Source of the DNA: Gloeotrichia echinulata CP02
GTDB lineage: Bacteria > Cyanobacteriota > Cyanobacteriia > Cyanobacteriales > Nostocaceae
NCBI GenBank assembly: GCA_038087035.1
Contig: CP051187.1
Location: 6,392,001 to 6,456,000, forward strand
DNA length: 64,000 bases
Reading direction: 5' to 3'
Part shown: positions 63,672-64,000 of the stretch, piece by piece
Position numbering within the stretch: position 1 is the first letter of the stretch
Layout of the letters: each line of letters starts with the position of its first letter
Translations under genes and position numbers: made by a program
The notes under the pieces: model-generated
Database searches by the model: none
The model's input: only the letters and a program-made list of their open reading frames with translations
Told to the model about the DNA's origin: nothing

Positions 63672-64000
63672 TGTATTCCCTCAAGATTGGTAACACAAAG
63701 GTGATGGGGGCGCGTTCTTCGACCTTGACCCGCACAAGGGTAGTAGTTCCAGAAGAGATTTTTGTTTGCGGTCCGGTGGAAGAAGACCACTTGTAGCCGC
63801 TTGGTGTGGTAGAATCTAGCTCTAGGTCAGAAAATACTTGGATTAAACCTTCCTTTTGTTGAGATAGCAGACCTTCCACCACTTCCGCATTGCCCACCTC
63901 TGCAGCGGCTGATTCTTTGGAAATGGGAAACCGTGAAATGCTAGTGATATTACCCACAATACCACCAAAGCGTTCCCGTTTGACAGTTTGCGGCGTAATT
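63658..64000 (-). CDS. HlyD-like adaptor of the NHLP export system (5' part outside window)
   Basis: C-terminal ~113 codons; the frame is open to the right edge (TPQTVKRERFGGIVGNITS). VEERAPITFVLPILREYSGIY is the end of the membrane-fusion adaptor. It forms the periplasmic bridge for the peptidase/ABC proteins. First visible gene of the operon; its stop lies within the start of the C39 gene. Confidence 0.85.
   Translation of the reverse strand, partial: ITPQTVKRERFGGIVGNITSISRFPISKESAAAEVGNAEVVEGLLSQQKEGLIQVFSDLELDSTTPSGYKWSSSTGPQTKISSGTTTLVRVKVEERAPITFVLPILREYSGIY

Noticed and set aside
1..64000. tRNA genes
   Set aside because: No stretch with a convincing T-loop and matching acceptor stem was found by reading; a tRNAscan-SE run would be decisive.

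Overview
The window looks like chromosome of a filamentous, probably heterocyst-forming cyanobacterium (Nostocales). The evidence is the many HIP1 sites (GCGATCGC), long arrays of 7-bp repeats (STRRs) between genes, dense small inverted-repeat elements, and gene content typical of that group: SigG-type sigma factor, ComFB, a KaiB-domain protein, PEP-CTERM proteins, DUF3598, DUF29 and NHLP exporters. No rRNA, tRNA or CRISPR array was seen.

Layout. 0-10 kb: end of leuS, a UTP-glucose-1-phosphate uridylyltransferase, a small kinase-like protein, DUF3598, a SnoaL-like protein, a PEP-CTERM protein, a polytopic membrane protein and an MFS transporter. 11-14.3 kb: the wreck of one HEAT-repeat/membrane/NACHT (STAND NTPase) gene, cut by an in-frame stop and by an IS200/IS605-type relic sitting on the Walker A motif. 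14.9-21 kb: glyS, murD and a tandem pair of AEC transporters, then a HEARO/IscB relic. 22-27 kb: M23 peptidase, comFB, L,D-transpeptidase, and a sigma/anti-sigma pair. 27-32 kb: an accessory island of toxin-antitoxin modules (MntA/HepT, Phd/PIN remnant, orphan Phd, orphan HicB, HicAB, VapBC) set among three copies of a ~180-bp repeat, with a gamma-glutamylcyclotransferase gene split by a 166-bp ORF-less element. 32-43 kb: ECF sigma/TPR pair, an outer-membrane-like protein, DUF29, an RDD/pentapeptide membrane protein, and subtilase and TnpB fragments. 43-52 kb: Mla-type lipid transport genes, a carotenoid-isomerase-like oxidoreductase, wecB, pilT and a KaiB-domain protein. 53-57 kb: a second graveyard (monooxygenase fragment, 103-bp MITE, TnpB fragment), a PEP-CTERM gene, a 2-TM protein gene bounded by 453-bp direct repeats, and HicAB. 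58-64 kb: an NHLP-type peptide export operon running off the right edge.

The most unusual content is the record of small mobile DNA. A 103-bp element is present three times, and filled and empty sites within the window show a TA target duplication. ORF-less IS200/IS605-like ends, with hairpins resembling TnpB guide-RNA scaffolds, lie in or beside host genes. An IscB/HEARO relic and two TnpB C-terminal fragments are also present. The 7-bp arrays supply the start codons of three unrelated genes. No intact, wholly new multi-gene system was identified. The broken STAND receptor, the guide-scaffold relics and the 2-TM gene between direct repeats are the best leads.
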